A stretch of DNA of 19,237 nt from Saccoglossus kowalevskii (Eukaryota; Hemichordata; Enteropneusta; Harrimaniidae). Positions 14,421 through 19,237 of this stretch are shown here, one piece after another (within the stretch, counting starts at the first letter, position 1; every line of letters starts with the position of its first letter). Below the pieces are notes generated by a model. That model saw only the letters and a list, made by a program, of their open reading frames with translations, was not told where the DNA came from and ran no database searches. The stretch lies in contig NW_003105104.1 in the NCBI RefSeq assembly GCF_000003605.2, positions 371,533 to 390,769 of the forward strand, written 5' to 3'. The position numbers and the translations under genes are program-made.

Positions 14421-14537
14421 CCAGACAATTGTGTCTGGGGATAAAAATCAGATGGATATATTGTGCAATGGTTGCCACAAAACCGTGCCGACCTCGGCGA
14501 GGTCCGACGCAACCTCACAGTTCTCCCCCCAGACACA
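14421..14537. other. Cluster of nested inverted repeats
   Basis: Four pairings fit inside 117 nt. The outer stem is TGTGTCTGGGG (14430-14440) with CCCCAGACACA (14527-14537), 11 bp perfect. The middle stem is GGTTGC (14470-14475) with GCAACC (14509-14514). The inner hairpin is GACCTC...GAGGTC (14490-14504). A competing local hairpin is CCAGACA-ATTG-TGTCTGG (14421-14438). This suggests a foldable RNA or a decayed palindromic transposon. No known RNA family is recognised. Confidence 0.45.
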
Positions 14538-14790
14538 TTTCCTAAACGTTTTGTTTTCGTGCATTAACATTCTTTTTGTGGTAAGAAATTGGTAGTTTCA
14601 AGTTGCACGCTAATCCGACGAAACACAGACTAGGTCACATGATATACTGTTGGGAAATACTCGATTTGTGAATAGAGACACTGGGGTTTATCACGTGACT
14701 GAATCTAGGGATTGTAAAGAAACATGTAAGAAATGTGTGGTCGTAATGTCGATTTTGCATTCGTGACAAAAATGTAATCACCACTATGCT

Positions 14791-14922
14791 TCAAAGTGCG
14801 GTGGTCGTCGCGCCGCGTCCTGTTCGATATGGGACTCATAGCGACGTATACAACGCGTGTAAAATACATTGTTTATTTACATGAATTTGAACACGCGCTG
14901 CACGACGACCACCGCGCTTTAA
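14791..14922. mobile_element. TTAA-flanked MITE, copy 2
   Basis: This is the same element as 5718-5850 and in the same orientation. The inner 124 bp differ at about eight positions by hand count. Left boundary TCAA (a mutated TTAA), right boundary TTAA at 14919-14922. Terminal inverted repeats: AGTGCGGTGGTCGTCGCGC against reversed right end AGCGCGGTGGTCGTCGTGC. It is not accompanied by collagen exon fragments, so the element is independent of the collagen gene. Confidence 0.85.
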
Positions 14923-16962
14923 AGTTCCACAGGTATATTAATTTAGAATTTGTCAATGTTCAGTATGCCGTCTACTTTTTGTTCGATAACGCAATAGGTG
15001 GATACTGTTATGATTAGTAATTGACACGGTGGATTATAATTTATTGTAAAAAATAAACCAATGCAACTTGATTAAATAGTACGTATCATTAATGTTAAAC
15101 GCATGCGCATTTGGCTTAGGTAAATCAACAACTCCTATGTGTATTCTGGGTATTAAAGTTGCATTTCCACTTTTTATGATCTGAAGAGAATCACATAATG
15201 TAACATATCATATCACTGCGCTGTGTACAGTACACGATAAATGATATCCAACAAAACCCCAAATCAAATTTATTAATATCAAACAAAATACTGAAAAAAA
15301 ACCATTTTAAGAATTATTATTCGGAAAAGTACTATTTTTACGATGTTGATATATTTATTTATACGCTTTAAATTGACCACCATTGCTAATAAATAGAATT
15401 GTCTTCATATTATATTGTCTATGGTTGAATGAACATCTTTGACCCCGTAGCCTAATCACCGTGGATGTGTTAGTCCGCGATCAATTTTAACTTTCTAAAC
15501 CTTCTGTGGTCCGGTAACATTCAAGGCTTGTTAGTTTGAAGTCATTTTTAGTAAAAAAATAAAATAAATAAAACATAAAAACAGTCATTTATTGATAAAC
15601 TCCCAAGAAGCTGTGAAAGCTATAGTCTACCTTGTGTGGAAATGCATACGTTAATGGCCGCCTTCACGGCCAATTGGGTATCAATAGATGGCGCTGTCCG
15701 TTACACGGTTGGTCACATGATACCCTCATAACACGGCCATTACTTTACTAGACTGACTAAACTGGCGATAATCCGATCCAACGTTCTTGGTGGTCGAACG
15801 ACAACAATACATTGGTGTAAACATTTGCAAACATCTCATATAATAGCGAGAATGTTTTATTTTGTATTCTTGAAGTTGAAATATCAGAGGCAGCGAAACC
15901 TATTTGACACACGTTGATGTCAGTAGCTGATTTGCATATTGGTTGGGAGGGACAGGCGCGTTCCTACGAAGACCTGAAGTCGAATTACGACTGGACCAAG
16001 GAAATACCGAATTTTACCCCGAAACGATCCTGTGGCCAATTAAGGGTGTTGTATACTTAGTGATATTACAATCCGAGTTTTTGGTGGATTTTAATTTCGG
16101 TCGGCCGTTGAAAAAAAAAACACATTTGAACAAATAGCTATGCAAATTGCGCTCAGGTGTTCTCTGTGGCGGAATTTGTCAACCACTTGGAGTGCACGTT
16201 ACTAGAACACGATTTCTGATTGGTTGCTAAATCGAACTCGATTTGTATGTAGTTTTATCAGATGTAGTAGGCGGCGATGTACACCAATCATGTATATATG
16301 GGTCGACCAAAGCCTCCACGTAATTGGATGTTGAGTGATGTGTTATGAATGCCCCAAAAAGTTTACTGTCCAAACAAAACCCTTGTATAACTACTTCAAT
16401 GTTATAACCGTTAGCGATTCAGACACTATTCTAGTTTTTGTTCACGTATCTACTTATTACCCGAATTGAACGGCGGCGTGAATATTCATGAGATGGAAAT
16501 CACCCGAAATAATTAGTATTCCGACAGTAATAAATAGTTTTTCAACCTCAGTAGGACATACTATGAATAGGAAATCTTGACATAAGAGTTTGAATGCCGA
16601 GTATGATAATGAATCTAGTTTTAGAACAACGTCAAAAAAAATAAAAAGGGGGGGGGGGTAGCTATTGGTTCGAAAACTGTACGTACATTTATTTTAATCA
16701 AAAGGCACCGTGACGTACTTCGAGAAATGTGGGTTTCGTGATCTCACTTATTTGTAGCAAGAACGCTAATTCATTTGTTGCTCGTGAATACGCGGAAGCG
16801 GGGGATGCTTGTTTGGCTGCCTATACTTTGTAGGTCCCAGAAAATATATGCATATTTTACTCAAAACAATTATGTTCAACAAAGTATTATAACGTCAGGT
16901 TTTTAATTTAAAAAAAATGGCGGATGAATAGCGGCATTGTGGCCGACAATTAACTTTTTCAG
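14923..16962. other. Upstream region without supported genes, part 2
   Basis: AT-rich DNA with no supported exon. Small items are an 8-bp inverted pair GGGTATCA/TGATACCC near 15676-15725 and a G10 homopolymer near 16650. The ORF at 15943-16137 has no recognisable features. Confidence 0.6.
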
Positions 16963-17041
16963 ACGAGCAACAATTTTTGGAATTTTGTGGAGTTCGAATA
17001 CCACGCGGGTTTGAAGAGATTAAGTGGAGAAAAGAAACAAG
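16963..17041 (+). CDS. Exon-like segment of unknown function
   Basis: A strong acceptor (AACTTTTTCAG) and a fair donor (ACAAG|GTACTG) bound 79 nt. The open frame reads EQQFLEFCGVRIPRGFEEI and then KWRKET, with 2 nt of split codon at each end. The frame stays open upstream to 16931 and downstream to about 17147, where it reads a hydrophobic stretch before a stop. It is not similar to anything recognised, and no partner exon was found. It could be a real internal exon of a plus-strand gene, a relic, or chance. Confidence 0.25.
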
Positions 17042-19116
17042 GTACTGTCTGGAAATTATCACAAAACGAAAAAAAGCACTTATATGGGTTATTTTGTTTC
17101 ATTCCGTGGCATGGTATGTATTTCTATTGGAATCAGAAACGATTTAAACTTGACAAATTCCTGTAGCACGATTTAAAAAAAGAGAAATAACTGTCTAAAT
17201 AATCAGCATACTAGTATAGCCATATGCAACGAGCACACATTAATTTACACCGTTTCAATAATCGTAGTCACAGTCACGCTGTTCAAAAATGATAAAAGCG
17301 GATCCGGAAAGAACGTGGACACGGACGAAAGAGAGCGTTTCTATGGAAATACCCATAGAGACAATAGCACGTTAACATCAGGTGCTAAACTGAGCAAATG
17401 GACCTTTGAGAGAGAATTGCACAGGTTGAGAAACTTGGGAAATATTGCTTAGATAGTTCAACTATTTGTTGTAAGTTTAAAATAAGAAATAGCGTTCAAT
17501 ATTTGTAATACTACTATTCTTTCGCATTTTATCAATGGATAACTTTTTTCCACACACTCTACCACGCAGTAGGACTGCACAGTTCATACCTGTAATCAGA
17601 ACTTTTGCTATCGATGGATCTTTCATTCGAGTTATAAAACCCATGTGTTTCCGTGTCAATCTAAAATCGTTCATTTGATGTAGATTTTTTAACCTAGCCT
17701 TTTAGTTTCAACAAAATATCTTGCATTTTATCGATTGTGCAGTTTGTTTGTTTTTTTTTAGAAAAAAACACTGACTATTTGGTGAATTCATTTGCGATCG
17801 GGACATCAAAAGTCGCTACTTTGCCTGGCCACTATAGTATCTTGGTAATTCGCTCATTTTTCAAACAAGTTACCATATGATTCTGCACTGAAAGAACGAC
17901 AAGATCTGCTCATTTTACTAGTAATCAAGAAAGCAAACAAAGTGCGCTCATTTTCGCTCCAAAAGTTTACGCGACTACGAAAGCGAAATAAATATCGCTC
18001 GAACTCTATCATTTTTAAAAAATTGAAAGAAAGAAAAATAAGACATCATTTTCACGTAAACGCGCTAAAAAGTATAAACTATCGATAAAATCTACGATAC
18101 TAACCACAAAATACCTACCTATAAGTGGCTGCCCTTTTCTTTCAAAGAAAAAAAAACCCACATACACCCAAACTGGCAGCCTTCCAAACCAATCCCGAGC
18201 AGTCCGCACGCAGGACAATTCACGATATGCCGCTACCAGAGTCCAACGCAGAAAGCCAGGCGAGAGCAGCAACCCTAGAGCCCAATAATAGCCGTAACTT
18301 TATCTACCACATACACACCTAGACTATTAACATACTGGGATTTAGCAGAGACATGAATGCAGACGACCCAATAGGTTTTGAGTTGACACGAAGTTAAATG
18401 AGCGTGTAGGCATGAATTCCTTTTAAACGAGTCTAGGCTACTTATTTTCATTGCACCTCGGGTGACGTTTACTATATTGCATTGTTTCCGTTGCACGCCA
18501 AATAGAGACGCCATAAATCGGACCTTGAAATCCAACACCCAGCTAGGCGATGTCGATTGCACTCCAGGTATTGTTGATATATTGTACATATTGCGGACCA
18601 CTTGAAAACTACACTGCGTCGTTATTAAGTGTCCGCTCCAAGCAATTGATGGCAACTTTTCACACACTTCGCCGACCGAGCTGAGATCACTTTGCAGACC
18701 ATCAGGGTATCCGCAATTCCAGTCAATACACGTCTTTTATTCAAAAGAATGCGAGTTCCACGCCGAATACCTCCCTATCGTTTTTGAAAACCCCAAAATC
18801 TCTTCCAGCAGTCTGCCACTTTCTTAGGGTCAACAAGCACTTTATGCGCCCAGCAGGTCATGTGATCGTAACGGGCTAATTGGAGATTAGAGAGAAAATT
18901 TAAAGTAGAAATTTGTGGTTAACCACAAACTTCTTTCGGCTAGTCCAGCCATCTTTAGAATACGACGTTGATGATCGAAGATATAACGTCACACCAAATT
19001 TACATAGATACATTTTATTAACCAGTAATCGAAGGACATAATTGCGTACTATTAGGTTATACAATAATTGCTAACTGTGCTAACAAAAGTAAGGTGATGG
19101 GTTTCGATCGATGTAG
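17042..19116. other. Region between exon-like segments
   Basis: No exon can be supported here. Reading frames at 18125-18322 (plus) and 18275-18667 (minus) overlap and show no motif. A near-perfect RUNX-type palindrome lies at 18907-18934, and CATGTG occurs at 18861-18866. If a plus-strand gene begins to the right, part of this stretch may be its promoter. Confidence 0.5.
18907..18934. promoter_or_regulatory. RUNX-like palindrome TTTGTGGTTAACCACAAA
   Basis: The 18-bp core (18912-18929) is a perfect palindrome, and pairing extends four more bases each side after one mismatch. It contains TGTGGTTA on both strands, the RUNX/Runt consensus, back to back and overlapping. Function is inferred from the motif alone. 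Confidence 0.45.
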
Positions 19117-19227
19117 TCGACAGAATTTGGTAGAATTTTCCTATCGGATGGGAAAGATTTCACCTCCCAGGCATTTGCGTTGGATGACCCATGTACTGGG
19201 GAGTCTCTGTCTCGCATCAGCTCCAAG
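19117..19227 (+). CDS. Candidate exon, possibly aldehyde-dehydrogenase-like (N-terminal part)
   Basis: The 111-nt phase-0 segment lies between GATGTAG| and CCAAG|GTGAGT, a consensus donor. Its 37 codons include GRIFLSDGKDFTS, then FALDDPCTGESLSRI. A '(G)GK/R.F......DP.TGE.L..V' arrangement is typical of the N-terminal strands of aldehyde dehydrogenases, for example the succinate-semialdehyde group. The match is short and made by eye. The catalytic Cys and Glu regions would lie beyond the window. If real, this gene runs away from the collagen gene, head to head. Confidence 0.35.
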
Positions 19228-19237
19228 GTGAGTTAAC

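Noticed and set aside
18275-18667. 130-codon minus-strand frame
   Set aside because: Longest unexplained frame on the right side, but it has no domain, signal or repeat motif, and the opposite strand is open as well over parts of it. Not supported as a gene.
1-19237. CRISPR arrays, bacterial operons, tRNA or rRNA genes, reverse-transcriptase or transposase ORFs
   Set aside because: None found. The tandem arrays have no spacer structure, no tRNA box pattern was noticed, and no long ORF carries polymerase or transposase motifs.

Overview
The window looks like genomic DNA from an invertebrate animal, probably marine. Nothing in it is bacterial or viral: coding sequence is broken into short exons with GT-AG introns, and the rest is AT-rich, with micro- and minisatellites and small inverted-repeat transposons. 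The species cannot be named from sequence alone. A deuterostome is a reasonable guess, because the one clear gene is so close to vertebrate type IX collagen.

Positions 782-10654 (minus strand) hold the 5' half of a FACIT collagen gene closest to collagen alpha-1(IX) (COL9A1). Eleven coding exons can be joined by hand with every splice phase matching: a signal-peptide exon (58 nt), five exons encoding a thrombospondin N-terminal-like / laminin-G-like domain (63, 136, 210, 190 and 60 nt), a 51-nt linker exon that starts the triple helix, and four pure Gly-X-Y exons (99, 36, 54 and 45 nt, all phase 0). Together they give 1002 nt, or 334 codons, with no stop. The gene runs off the left edge, so the rest of the helix and the stop codon are missing.

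The introns are unusually busy. The last one in view holds a 27-bp minisatellite (1-554) and a TA run (556-632). The 198-nt intron before the last domain exon is about two thirds a TTTA tetranucleotide repeat. The 1.06-kb intron at 5014-6075 is a patchwork of direct repeats, three broken copies of the neighbouring exon's 3' end, and two related TTAA-flanked inverted-repeat elements. Intron 2 contains an in-frame 24-nt microexon candidate. Intron 1 carries ten copies of a 19-bp CpG-rich repeat.

From 10655 to 19237 the window is mostly non-coding. It should include the collagen promoter; twin CACGTG boxes, an ETS-type site and a weak TATA-like site lie within about 350 bp of the ATG. It also holds a second copy of the TTAA element (14791-14922), a cluster of nested inverted repeats (14421-14537), a RUNX-like palindrome (18907-18934) and two plus-strand exon-like segments. 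One of these, at 19117-19227, may begin or belong to a separate, perhaps aldehyde-dehydrogenase-like, gene that continues to the right.
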